Shown here: positions 1 to 9,684 of the stretch, in pieces
How the letters are laid out: each line of letters opens with the position of its first letter
Position numbering within the stretch: position 1 is the first letter of the stretch
Source: Diphasiastrum complanatum
Lineage: Eukaryota; Streptophyta; Lycopodiopsida; Lycopodiales; Lycopodiaceae
Length of the DNA stretch: 64,000 bases
Reading direction: 5' to 3'
Assembly: GCA_029204225.1 (NCBI GenBank)
Contig: CM055113.1
Span: forward strand, 34,762,557-34,826,556
Translations under genes and position numbers: made by a program
The notes under the pieces: model-generated
Seen by the model: only the letters and a program-made list of their open reading frames with translations
The model's database searches: none
Told to the model about the DNA's origin: nothing

Positions 1-484
1 TTATCTATATTATAAGTAGGCAATGTGATAAGAGAATTATGAGAAGGAAAAAGGGTGTTGGGAGCTCTAGGGCCAACAAACGATGTCCTATTTCGTGTAG
101 GATCAAAATCTATACAATCATCTAGACTAATGCTTGTATCAATAAAAAAAAGTTTCTATATCTACAATCTTCGACTTTTCAGACTTTGTACCACTAGAAA
201 AAGCAGCTTCAGAAGTGGAAGGGCTAGCTTCCAAATCGTCAAAAATATTTAACAAAAAAAAAAACAAATGCAGATTGAAACTCAACAAATCTACATTTTT
301 TATTGCAAATTGGGCAATCATCTACAAACTTGAAATCATTATGGAACTTGGTGAACATTCTATCAAGCTTAGCTTTATAGTTATGCTTGTCGAGTGCCAC
401 CATGTCCTTATTCTAAAATCTGAATAAGGGAGTACTGAGTAGAGACTTAAGTTTAAAATAAATCTCATAAAATGCTTCCACACT
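1..484 (-). pseudogene. Gene X, 5' part, left-arm copy (unknown protein)
   Basis: Reverse complement of 56330-56814, where the same sequence leads into gene X. On the minus strand, peptide-like stretches include a CPICNKKC cysteine motif (around 290-310), then, in another frame, a Ser/Glu-rich segment and an Asp-rich segment. They are separated by an in-frame TAG near 422 and by at least one frame change around a poly-A/T run at 250-265. The family is not recognised. The rest of the gene would lie left of base 1. It could be a pseudogene or have introns I cannot place. Confidence 0.45.
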
Positions 485-639
485 AGGACCCTCAGTAATA
501 GAAGGAAAAATTTAAAAAAAGGAGAAAAAGGAGATTTGAAATACTCTAAATTATCACTAATACCAAATTCATGAGAAAAAGAAAGCAGACTAGAATCGAA
601 ATTAGATATTTTAAACATAAAATACAGGAAAAAGATTTC

Positions 640-1490
640 AAATATCGCTCTCAGGTGCAAAATGCTGGTCAGACAAGAACCTCAAGGCAATGTGCGCTCA
701 AAAGAGATATCAGAAAATAGGGTATCAGATCCGAAAACAAGTACAAAGATCAGAAAAGAAAGGAGACGTAAGACACGCTTGAAAGCGATACCGAACCAGA
801 CAGTATCGGTTCCAGGTGCAAGTATGTCAACAGAACGTAAATAGAGGCAAATGTGCCCTTGAAATCGATATTCAGCTCAGAAATCAGGAAATTTGCATAA
901 AAATCCATGCCGAAAATGACGTATTATAGAAAAAATTGCATGTGTCGAGGAGTTTCGAAATTCCGAAAGGACACATGTCGACACAGGATTCATCAAAAAT
1001 ATTTTGCCGTACAAGGAATGATTGATCTGACATTTATCACGTGCAGAATGACACGTGTCACAATATGATTAGTGCACGTGTCCTACACCCACGTGGCCTC
1101 ATACATAACGAGCCATAATTGGCAGTATGGACATAACACATGGACCAGTTACATGCTGCCACATGTCAGCAGCCGTTTTCTTCACACGTGCGAACATTTT
1201 CTATATACTTTGCCTCTGAATTTTTATTTTTTTCTCGTAATTTTTTTGTTTTTCACTCCCAATATCGCTCTCAAGCGCGCTCTCTGTCCGCAATCACTCC
1301 ACCTTCTCATCCGCGCTCGGCACCGATACCACTGTATTTCCAATATCGCTTTCGAGCGTGGTTTAGGGTTCTTCTGATATTCTCTTTTTATCTTGCGCTC
1401 GAAACCGATATTTAGTTCTGGCATCGATCTCAAGTGCCTTCTTATCACAATTTTTTTTGTTTTCATTCTCTGCGCTTGGGTTCGATAATC
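640..1490. repeat. Degenerate GATATCGCTYTCRAGCG-type motif array
   Basis: A recurring motif of the form (A/G)ATATCGCTCTCAAGCGC occurs in both orientations. Examples are near 643 (ATATCGCTCTCAGGTGC), 690 (GCGCTCAAAAGAGATATC), 777 (GCTTGAAAGCGATACCG), 855 (CTTGAAATCGATATTC), 1262 (ATATCGCTCTCAAGCGC), 1341 (ATATCGCTTTCGAGCG), 1395 (CGCTCGAAACCGATATTT) and 1420 (GGCATCGATCTCAAGTG). At 786-813 two halves (CGATACCG and TATCGGTTCC) face each other. Copies flank the CACGTG cluster on both sides. Function is unknown; the mirror copy is at 55323-56173. Confidence 0.6.
1038..1208 (+). promoter_or_regulatory. Putative bidirectional promoter with five CACGTG boxes
   Basis: CACGTG hexamers lie at 1038-1043, 1052-1057, 1075-1080, 1090-1095 and 1185-1190. 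Related CACATGTC/ACATGTCG boxes lie between 965 and 1170. CACGTG is the plant G-box, bound by bZIP and bHLH factors. A TATA-like CTATATAC starts near 1201, facing the H3-like ORF at 1541. Gene X runs the other way, so this is a plausible shared promoter. The mirror copy is at 55605-55775. Confidence 0.5.
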
Positions 1491-1540
1491 AGCTTATAGA
1501 CTATTTTTTTTTAAATTTATTTATTTTTATTCTGAGAATG

Positions 1541-1874
1541 ATGGCTAGGACAAAATCCAATTCTCATTTCATAACCTTTGTACAGCCATTCCATGCCCAT
1601 GTTCCCCCTGGTATTGGCTGTAGATGTGGCAGAAAGCAAGGTTGGCTGAGGGAGACAAGAAAACTTAAGAGATCAACTGGATTGTTGATCCCTACAACTC
1701 CTTTCGGCCGATCTGTGAGAAATGTCACTTGGGCTAGATATTTGTTTTGTCGTGATAGCCATGCAGGCCTTACACGGTGTTGCTGAAGATTTTCTATCCC
1801 AGTTTTTTGAGGATTCTCGTCTTTTGGCCGTGCATGGTAAGCGTATCACCATCATGTCAAAAGTATTTTTCTGA
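1541..1874 (+). pseudogene. Histone H3 / CENH3-like ORF, frameshifted
   Basis: The ORF starts with MARTK, the invariant N-terminus of plant H3 and CENH3, followed by an unrelated short tail. It then has LRETRKLKRSTGLLIP and VRNVT, which line up with the H3 alpha-N/alpha-1 region; LLIP is typical of plant CENH3. The frame shifts by one base between 1730 and 1757. In the new frame AMQALHGVAEDFL, FFEDSRLLAVHGKR and ITIMSK (1758-1862) match H3 alpha-2, loop 2 and alpha-3. A TGA at 1872-1874 ends it about 15 residues before the usual H3 C-terminus. Whether the shift reflects decay, a short unseen intron or sequence error is open. The mirror copy is at 54939-55272. Confidence 0.6.
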
Positions 1875-1990
1875 TCTCTGAATCAGATGCTGGAGAATCT
1901 GATTTAGACCGAGAATCACCCTCTGCTCCTCATGTTATTCGTCCAGCTCCTCAGAAGGTTTCTTCACCAAAAGTGAAGATTATCCAAGAG
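1875..1990 (+). pseudogene. Gene Y exon, 5' half, split by copia-1
   Basis: An open frame rich in Ser, Asp, Glu and Pro runs directly from the end of the H3-like ORF into the copia-1 target site. It is +1 relative to the H3 alpha-2/3 frame. Removing copia-1 and one target-site copy joins this frame without a break to the frame at 6116, giving a continuous exon. The protein is not recognised. It may be the C-terminal extension of a chimeric H3-like protein or a separate gene. Confidence 0.45.
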
Positions 1991-2653
1991 TGTTGGAATT
2001 AAGCAATTTTCACATGGTTTTTGATTTATTTTGACATCTATGTGGATCCACACAGAGGAGCTGTCCACATGAGTGAAATGACACTTGTAATATTGAGATC
2101 CATTATGATTAGCTTTCATTTGAGTCTAATATGACATCTCCTAAATTATAGGAGTTAGGTCCTAGATTGTAGGAATCTAGAAGGTCCACACAAACCACCA
2201 ATGGATGATGTGGCAAACCTGATAGATCTTATCCAAACTGGATATGGATGAGTACAATGAGCTGTCCCACACGTGCTGGATGCAGCTTAGAGAGAGAGTA
2301 TTGTGATTTTGTACTTGATCCATGATGGATCCATTATTGAGCTAATGATGATAAATCTTGGTTTGTGAGGCAATCTTTGTGTTTTGACTCTCTTAAGCTC
2401 TTTCTTTGTGGATGAATGCTTAGTAAATGATAAGTAAACTATTTCTCTGTTATCAGGCCATACAGTAGCTATAATTCACACGTGTGAAGCCATGGATCAC
2501 CTTTTTTGATTGTTTTTGCTTGGAATCACAAAGATTGTCAAGTAGAAGCTAGATTTGGAAGCAATCTTGATATAGATCAAGATCCCAAGCTACCAATCAC
2601 TCTTTGTGGTCATTTGTAGATCATTTTCAGTCCTTAAACTCTGAAGTTTGACA
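1991..2653 (+). repeat. copia-1 5' LTR
   Basis: 663 bases, TGTTGGAATT to TTTGACA, followed at once by the primer binding site. It includes a palindromic CACACGTGTGAA box near 2478 and an AGAGAGAGAG tract near 2290. Confidence 0.92.
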
Positions 2654-2741
2654 TGGTATCAGAGCCAAGTCAAAGAGCTTAGTTGATGATCCAAAGCAAG
2701 GAAGGCTTTTTAAGCTTGATGCTAATGTTTTTCTTGGAAGT

Positions 2742-2960
2742 GTGAACATGGTGAAGGAGGAGCTCAATCAAGTGGAGCTCTGGCATAAGAGGTTGGGCCA
2801 CCCCAACTTCAAATCTATGGAGATGCTATGCACCAAGGATCTTGCTCTTGGCCTTCCAAAGACACTCTCAAAGTGTGGAAAAAGTTGTCAAGCTTGTAGT
2901 CCTCAAAGGCACACAAGCTACCATTTGATATCTCTTCCACTAGATCTACAAAAACATTAG
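2742..2960 (+). pseudogene. copia-1 GAG-pre-integrase zinc-binding region
   Basis: Contains ELWHKRLGHPNF and a CGKSCQAC segment, the HHCC zinc-binding motif before copia integrase (H..H..C..C). The frame is lost near its end: the integrase continues in a different frame from about 2930, giving an early stop at 2958. No gag or protease lies upstream, only about 90 bases after the primer site. Confidence 0.85.
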
Positions 2961-2977
2961 ATCTTATTCATAGTGAT

Positions 2978-4360
2978 GTGCACTCTTTTTCTCAAGAATC
3001 TAATGGAGGTTCGTCTATGTATGTATCTTTTATTGATGATTACTCTAGATACACTTGGATTGAACTTTTGGATTCCAAAAGTAAAGTGTTTGAAGCTTTT
3101 GTTAAGTTCAAAACTCTAGCTGAAAATCAACTTGATGCTAGAATTAAAGTATTGAGAAGTGATAATGGTGGAGAGTATATCTCCACCAAGATGATAGAGT
3201 TTTGTAAATTCAATGGCATTAAGAGAGAACTTACATGTACTTATAGTCCTCAACAAAATCGTATAGCCGAGAGCATGAATAGAACACTATGTGAGTGTGC
3301 TAAGGCTTTAAGGTTAGATGCATCTCTACCTAAGTCCTATTGGGGAGAGGCTATTATTTGTGCAACTTATTTGTATAATAGATTGCCATGTAAGCCCATT
3401 GGAGGCATAACATCTTATGAGGCTCTATTTTGTAAGAAGCCTAATCTTAAAGATCTAAGAATTTTCAGATCTACTTGCTATGTTTTTCAAGCATTAGATA
3501 CAAGAAAAAAGGATGATCCTACTTCTATTAAATGGATCTTTGTTGGTTATGCTGAAAATAGCAAGGGATATAGAGTCGATAATCCAATCACTAAGAAGAT
3601 TTTAGTGAGTAGAGATGTTACTTTTGATGAAGGTAACTACTACAAGTTGAATGAGAAAGCTTCTAATCCATCTTATGTCAAGGATCTTGTAAGGTTTGAG
3701 GAGGAGCCTACATGTGATCAAGATCTTGAAGATCCATCTCAAGATCTGAGGACTCCAAGGAGATCTACAAGAAGGAAGGCCGAGCCCTCGAGGCTCACCT
3801 ATGTTGACAAAGGTGAACAAAGGGAATATCTACATTCACTTACCTCTTATACTTTTCTAACTTCTATGTTTGATGAGCCAACTTGCTTTGAAGAAGCTAT
3901 GGAGTCACAAGAATGGACCAATGCCATGAAAAAAGAGTATTATGCTCTTATGGAGAATCATACATGGAAGCTTGTGGATCTTCCTCAAGGAAGAAAGCCA
4001 CTTGAGTGCAAATGGATCTATAGATTGAAGTGCAATCAAGATGGGAGCATCAACAAACACAAGGCAAGGCTAGTGGCAAAGGGGTTCTTGCAAACCAAGG
4101 GAATAGATTTTGATGAAACTTTTGCTCCTGTTGCTAAGCCAGTTTCCATAAGGTTGATTATTTCTCTTGTAACTACTTTCAATTGGCCTGTATTTCAACT
4201 TGATGTGACTAATGCTTTTCTCAATGGATATTTGGAAGAGGATATTTTCATGAGGCAACCCGAGGGCTTCATCAAAGAAGATCAAGAGGAAAAAGTGTGT
4301 TTGTTGCTAAGAAGCCTTTATGGGCTTAAGCAAGCACTAGAGCTTGGTACTCTAGGTTGA
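2978..4360 (+). pseudogene. copia-1 integrase core plus reverse transcriptase N-part
   Basis: The integrase core has the catalytic acidic residues in LIHSDV (the reading frame starts upstream of 2978), RSDNGGEY and QQNRIAESMNRT, followed by YWGEA and the family's GYAENSKGYRV segment. A basic linker (RRSTRRKAEPSR) leads to the RVT_2 reverse transcriptase: WKLVDLP, CKWIYRLK, KARLVAKGF, FAPVAKP, QLDVTNAFLNG and LYGLKQA. The ORF ends at 4360 through a frameshift just after LYGLKQA. The remaining RT is in the next ORF. It is a polyprotein fragment, not a host gene. Confidence 0.93.
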
Positions 4361-4599
4361 ATACCTTCTTGAACTCTATTAAGTTTGTTGTAAGTGTTTA
4401 TGATCCTTCTTTGTACTTAAGATTTAATGTTGGTAAAATCATCATTCTCATTTTGTATGTTGATGACATTATCCTTGGTGGAAATGATCTTGATGGTATA
4501 CAAGAAGTGAAAGTAGCATTGTTTAAGGAGTTTAAGATGGTGGATCTTGGTAATCTTCATTTCATATTAGGAATAGAAGTCTCGAGAGGCAAGGATTAG
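4357..4599 (+). pseudogene. copia-1 reverse transcriptase, YVDD part
   Basis: Continues the RT after the frameshift. It contains the catalytic LYVDDIILGGND and then VDLGNLHFILGIEV, typical of copia RVT_2. It stops at 4599 where functional elements read on. Confidence 0.92.
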
Positions 4600-4680
4600 A
4601 GTTTTATTTGTCAATCCAAATATGCTTCTTCTATCTTAGAAAAGTTTTAAATCAAAGATTGTAAAGGAGTAGAAACTCCT

Positions 4681-5436
4681 ATGGAGCAAAATGTAAAAGT
4701 TTCCAAAAGTGATGATGAAGCATCCTTTGAGGACATCACACTATATAGGAGACTTGTAGGCTCCTTGATCTATCTTATTATAACTAGACTTGATCTAAGT
4801 TATAGTGTAGGCAAACTAAGCCAATCTATGCAAAATCCATTGGTTTGTCATTGGAAAAATGCAAAAAGGGTGTTGAGGTACATCTCGGCCACCAAGAACT
4901 TTGGCATTTTAAATGATGGATCTAATCTTGCCTTAAGGGCATATTCAAATGATGATTTTGCGGGTAATAAGGTTGATAGGAGATCCACAAGTGCTTTTGT
5001 CACCTTCCTTAGCAATGACATAGTGTCTTGGCTTTCCAAAAAGCAAGATATATATACTATTTCTCTATCGTCAACCGAATTGGAATACAAGGCACTAACA
5101 TCCACAACAAAGGAGATCCTATGGTTGAAGAGGCTTTTGGTGGAATTGCAAGTCATGGAGGCCGAGGAGCAGCCAACAATATTTTGTGACAACCAATCAA
5201 ATCAAGCATTAGCAACCAATCCCGCATTTCATGCAAGGAGCAAGCACATAGAGATTGCTCACCATTTTGTGAGGAAAAAGGTTCAAGCAAAGGAGATCAA
5301 GCTACATAATCTTTCTTCTTCAGATTGCCTTGCTGAGCTACTCACTAAAGCCTTGCCAAAGGCTTCATTTATCAAGTTAAGATCAGCCTTAGGAGTTGTA
5401 GATAGATGTACTATAGTTGTATCATGTAAAAATTGA
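4681..5436 (+). pseudogene. copia-1 RNase H domain
   Basis: A 251-residue frame with copia RNase H landmarks: RLVGSLIYL, ITRLDLSYSV, YSNDDFAGNKVDRRSTSA, VSWLSKKQ, LSSTELEYKAL, FCDNQSNQALATNP, RSKHIEIAHHFVR and LLTKALP. It ends 8 bases before the 3' LTR, as in intact copia elements, and is separated from the YVDD part by stops at 4597 and near 4650. Confidence 0.92.
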
Positions 5437-5443
5437 GGATGAG

Positions 5444-6110
5444 TGTTAGAAATAAGCAATTTTTACATGGTTTTTGATTTATTTTGACATCTATGTGGAT
5501 CCACATGTGCAAGGACCTGTCCACACGTGTGAAATGACACTTGTAATATTCAGATCCATTTTGATTAGCTTTCATTTGAGTCTAATATGACATCTCCTAA
5601 ATTATAGGAGTTAGGTCCTAGATTGTAGGAATCTAGAAGGTCAACACAAACCACCAATGGATGATGTGGCAAACTTGATAGATCTTATCCAATCTGGATA
5701 TGGATGAGTACAATGAGCTGTCCCACACGTGCTGGATGCAGCTTAGAGAGAGAGTATTGTGATTTTGTACTTGATCCATGATGGATCCATTATTGAGCTA
5801 ATGATGATAAATCTTGGTTTGTGAAGCAATCTTTGTGTTTTGACACTCTTAAGCACTTTCTTTGTGGATGAATGCTTAGTAAATGATATGTAAACTATTT
5901 CTATGTTGTCAGGCCGTATAGTAGCTGTACTTCACACGTGTGAATCCGTGGATCATCTTTTATTATTGTTCTTGCTTGGAATCACAAAGATTGTCAAGTA
6001 GAAGCTAGATTTGGAAGCTAGTCTTCATATAGATCAAGATCCCATGCTACCAATCACTCTTTGTGATCATTTGTAGATGAATTTCAGTCCTTAAACTCTG
6101 AAATTTGACA
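5444..6110 (+). repeat. copia-1 3' LTR
   Basis: 667 bases, TGTTAGAAAT to TTTGACA, preceded by the purine-rich AATTGAGGATGAG. It is clearly diverged from the 5' LTR: I count about 15 differences in the first 135 bases and fewer beyond. Confidence 0.92.
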
Positions 6111-6115
6111 AAGAG

Positions 6116-7310
6116 GAGCTCGACAAAATAACCGAAAAATCTATAAATATTGTGTCTACTTCTCTTTCTGCTCTTGTACATAATCTTTTTGTCAGAATTC
6201 CATATGATTCCATGCAAGTTTATTTTGATTCCGAGCATTATAACCAATACGAGGCTTACTTAGCTAATAAAATTGATCTTCTTGGCAATTATTTTGATTT
6301 CTTTCTTCCAGATTCAAATATAAACTATAGATTAGGTCCCAAATTTTGTGTCGAGCTGAAAGAAAAAGCATCAAAGATTACAGATGTTATGATAGAAGCC
6401 GAAGGAAACTTTTTGCAACATAGTATTAGTTCTGATTCTCATGGTGTAGTTTTTGTTGTTAGTCCATTTTTTATGGGAGCGGTGAAGGCAAAAGACGCCA
6501 ATTTTGAAAGGGCTGTATATTTCATCGAATGCAGTCCAATGGCAAAGAGAATCAGTAAGGATTTCTCGATTGTTTTTATTGCTTTAATTTGGATTGTTGC
6601 AGTCAGCATTGCTTTCGTAAGTAAGGATTGTTTTGATTTTTATTTTGATTGTTGCAGTCAGCATTGGAACCTGAACATTCTTTCTGTAAAAATGAATGAG
6701 GGAGTATCAAATTTTCTATGTGTATAAGTAAACTCAGCTGCTAATACACATACATAGAGAAGTTGATTTTTTACTTCATGATGTCATTCGAGAAATACCT
6801 ACAACGACAACCTCAATTGGAGGGATAACCATTAAATCTCTCGAGGCATATTCAATTTATCTCTGATAGGCATGTATTTTTTTTTGGTTTAAATCTATCA
6901 TCATAGTATAAATAAATTTTTTGTCGTAATATTACTAAATGCAGTGTATACAATAAAGAGACACTTTTAGTTGTGCATGGTTCGTCTTGTACAATACAAA
7001 GCTCTTTTTTGAGTGATATAATTTACAAGTGGATGTAGATGTTGAAAATGTAATATTTTGTTCATTTGTAGTTTCTTTCATTCTGATTCATATTTCTTTA
7101 CTATCATTGTTTGTAATTTGCTGATTCACGTGTTTTGTGATGATAGTTCACTCTTGAGTTGTATACTCCCGACGATGTATATAGATTTCGGCAAGAGTTG
7201 ATCAGAATCTATGTACAGAACAGTGTAAGCATTACACCTAAAATCGAGGGCCCTAAAAAGCAATTTGCTCCTGCCTTAATAGCCTTTTAGGTTGCTCAGG
7301 ATGCAGATAT
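6116..7310 (+). pseudogene. Gene Y exons downstream of copia-1 (unknown protein)
   Basis: The frame that began before copia-1 continues here as ELDKITEKSINIV and reads openly to about 6556, where ATCA|GTAAGG is a good splice donor. A second coding-like segment starts after an acceptor near 7146 with LYTPDDVYRFRQELIR. It reads to a TAG near 7288, after EGPKKQFAPAL. The protein looks helical and has no motif I recognise. Module B begins at the end with its copia fragment, so the gene's 3' end is lost here. The AT-rich DNA between 6730 and 7140 looks intronic. The mirror copy is at 49489-50697. Confidence 0.45.
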
Positions 7311-7602
7311 TAAGAGTTTCTATCGACTCAAGCAAACACCTAGAGGTTGGTACTTTAAGTTGCATATCTATCTCAACTCCCTTGGATTTGTGATAAACTC
7401 TTATGTGTCTTCATTGTATGTCAAATGTAATGATGGTAAGATCATTTTTATGGTTTTATATGTTGATGATATTATTGTTACAAGAAATGATCTTAGTGAC
7501 ATAAGAGATGTCAAGATAGCATTGTCTAGTGAGTTTAATGCATTGATTATTGTCTCCACGTATAGGCTCTTGCTTGTCTTTCCTTGTGATCACCGGTTTT
7601 AA
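7311..7602 (+). pseudogene. copia reverse transcriptase fragment in module B (outer left)
   Basis: Encodes YRLKQTPRGWYFKL, then VLYVDDIIVTRNDL: the copia RT segment from LYGLKQ to just past the YVDD active site. It then runs into unrelated sequence and a stop at 7602. It is a truncated relic belonging to the copia-3 debris. Confidence 0.85.
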
Positions 7603-7735
7603 CATGTCCTTTGCTCAATCAAGCATTGCCTTAACATATAGAATCATTGCTTATCGTAGGTACTATTGTAGCCCTCAATGATGATAATGATATTCTTAGT
7701 TTATTAAGGGATTGTTAACGTAATTTAAAAAAAAA

Positions 7736-8108
7736 AATTAGAAGTACATGGAGTTGTGCAAAGAGCTTCTACATTCATAGGGATTGGAACGGCCCGGATT
7801 TGCCCTAATCCTAGTATGAATGAGTGGTTACGAACTCTATCGTTTATGCATGCAGATATTGTGTTATACTATTTTTTTAAGACACGATTAAGGTTTAAAA
7901 TAAGTAAAACGATAAGATAGCTTGCGGACTCTTGGAAAGCATGGATATGCTCAAGAAGTTACAAGAATTGTACATTACCTGTTTGCTCTACGACAAGTAT
8001 GAGTATTGGTATGGCATGGATTTGCCCCACATTTCATGTACCGATCGAAGCTACTTGTTTGTTTACGATATGCTACATAGTTTATACAGTTTATTTTCAA
8101 ATGCATAA
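7736..8108 (+). pseudogene. Gene X exon copy with shared frameshift (outer left)
   Basis: Matches the open exon at 57505-57879. Conserved peptide pieces include RASTFIGIGT, PNPSMNEWLRTLSFMH, ACGLLESMDMLKKL and YWYGMDLPH. A one-base deletion in AGTAAAACGATAAG (the parent has AGTAAAAATGATAAG) breaks the frame. The same lesion is in all four module B copies, so it arose before B was duplicated. Confidence 0.7.
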
Positions 8109-8519
8109 TGATTAATTAAATTAAAAGATAAGGACCAAAACCATTACACTGATCAACATGCACTCGTCCTGATATGGTAACGATATTGTTCGGCCTGTCG
8201 CTATAAGCATTTTTCAGTAAGGGAAGATTGGACTATGAGCTTTCATTTACATTGCATGTTGATTAGTTAAGTAAACTTATTTTGTACATGGATAACAACT
8301 GACATTCAGCATTGACACGTCTTCCTCACTATGCTAACTTGCGCAGTTTTGTGTGGTGGGATGGTGGTAGTGGATGTTTTGAAATAGGTTTTGCTTTACG
8401 ATGCTTTATTAGTACTATATACTTTTAAGCTATGTTTTTTCTTGTTGATTTTATGAATAAAGGGTTTTAAAAGTTTTGGTCTTGACTTATTGGTCTTGAC
8501 TTGTCAAGAGTTCTGTTAA

Positions 8520-9684
8520 TCTCTATCTATCACTACAATATTCTGGACGATTTTCGACCCTATTACCGAGGTTGCATCTTTTTGGAATCCAACAAAGATA
8601 AGCATAATAGCTAGCAAAGATGAGCGCAATAGCCAGCAACATTGACACCAGTAGCTAGAATGGCGAATGGAGATGAATGAGAGCGTCAGAATGGAGACGA
8701 GTGAGAGCACCAGAATGCAAGAATGCTAGAACCAACAAACCACAAATGAGGATGGAGATACAGCATGGAGAGCGCAAAAGATGCAAGAAGCAAGAATGCA
8801 AGAACTAGCAAAGGAGAATGGAGAGTGTGCGAATGGAGGATGGAGTAGATGGAGTGCCAATGGAGAACATAGCAAGTAGCAATACGTGATAGATGACGCT
8901 ACAATCGAAAGGTGAAAGGCGAAAAAACGTCTACAAATGCATCCAAAAACTCCATTTTTGGAAGGATTGATGGGCATGTGTACATTGTAAGACTACCATA
9001 ATCAATGAAAATTGCATCTCAATAATGTCTTATTTAATGCTGATATTAATAAATTTTGATATCATGATTTGATACACTGGTGGCATAGGGTAAAGGGGAC
9101 AAATTTGATCAGGTTATGGTGTATCCCTAGTATTGCCCGAGCCTAGACCACTCTAGCCAGGTTTCCAAAGCCAATACACAAGAATATGCACCTTTTCTAG
9201 GTATTGAAAAAGTAAATAACCAAAATGGTATGCTCTTTAATACCAGGCTGATACCACGCAAGACCCTACATACCTGCCCAACACTTGGAAAGAACTAATG
9301 TAGTGTTACCCTAGAAACTAGGGTTATGAATAGTGCGATATTCGTTTTTAAATGACGCACCCAAACACTAGCTCAGGTTTAAACTTTAGCTCAGGTTTTC
9401 ATTTTTTCACGTTCACCTTCGATGACACACCAAAACAGGAGCGGAAGTTTAAACTTTTGATTTTGTGGCAGTTTTTCTTTCCTCCGTTCCCGACGCTCTG
9501 ATCTCTCTTTCGCCAAGCGCTCTACAACACATTCGCTGCCTGCCTGCCTGCCAGCTTCACCGGCTTCACAATTCAGAGATAGCTCCAGAGGACTGTGTTT
9601 CACGGAAGGCGATATTGGAATTTAGCGTGTTTCAGGGTTCAGGGTTCAGTGTTAAACAATTGTGAGTAGCAGTATGCATAGGCA
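8520..9684 (+). repeat. Module A, outer left copy (SNF2-upstream module)
   Basis: About 1.17 kb also found at 47115-48279 and, next to the SNF2 gene, at 37274-38417 (both inverted). It opens near 8531 with CACTACAATATTC, which resembles a CACTA-type terminus, and ends at ATAGGCA (9678-9684). In between are a CTCCATTC/GAATGGAG-rich quasi-repeat (8640-8880), a short ACCCTAG...CTAGGGT palindrome (9305-9325) and the small ORF at 9465. This copy has a 23-base tandem unit near 8670-8715 that the SNF2-side copy lacks. Confidence 0.88.
9465..9665 (+). CDS. Small ORF in module A, outer left (unknown, 66 aa)
   Basis: Starts MAVFLSSVPDALISLSPS, Ser/Leu-rich like an organelle-targeting leader. It ends at a TGA inside CAATTGTGAGTAGCAG, which also looks like a splice donor (GTGAGT). 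The same ORF lies directly upstream of the SNF2 gene at 37293-37493 with one residue changed. It may be a duplicated first exon; whether it is translated is unknown. Confidence 0.35.
   Translation: MAVFLSSVPDALISLSPSALQHIRCLPACQLHRLHNSEIAPEDCVSRKAILEFSVFQGSGFSVKQL

Larger units (their letters stand above)
1986..6115 (+). mobile_element. copia-1, LTR retrotransposon with AAGAG target duplication
   Basis: A complete but defective Ty1/copia element. The target duplication AAGAG is at 1986-1990 and 6111-6115. LTRs are 1991-2653 and 5444-6110, and begin TGTT and end TTTGACA. The primer binding site TGGTATCAGAGCC (tRNA-Met type) follows the left LTR at 2654. Between the LTRs are GAG-pre-integrase, integrase, reverse transcriptase and RNase H, in copia order. 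Gag and protease are missing, and stops or frameshifts break the polyprotein, so it is non-autonomous. It splits an exon of gene Y. The two LTRs differ at many more sites than the same LTR does between arms. Confidence 0.95.
7311..8519 (+). repeat. Module B, outer left copy
   Basis: About 1.2 kb, repeated at 17192-18399, and in mirror orientation at 38418-39612 and 48280-49488. It fuses a copia RT fragment (7311-7640) to a decayed gene X exon (from about 7643) and a 280-base tail. The tail holds a 14-base tandem duplication (GGTCTTGACTTATT) at 8478-8505. Confidence 0.9.

Noticed and set aside
1224..1466. 80-codon minus-strand ORF rich in Lys and Arg
   Set aside because: It is a shadow of the motif array and promoter; composition follows the repeat, and no splice or protein signal was seen.
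3602..3820. Minus-strand ORFs within copia-1 pol
   Set aside because: Antisense shadows of integrase and RT coding.
8726..8977. 83-codon Cys/Ser/Phe-rich minus-strand ORF in module A, also at 37984 and 47822
   Set aside because: It follows a quasi-repeat of CTCCATTC units; low complexity and no independent support for coding.
9305..9325. ACCCTAG...CTAGGGT palindrome resembling telomere-type CCCTA
   Set aside because: A single short inverted repeat, not a tandem telomeric array.
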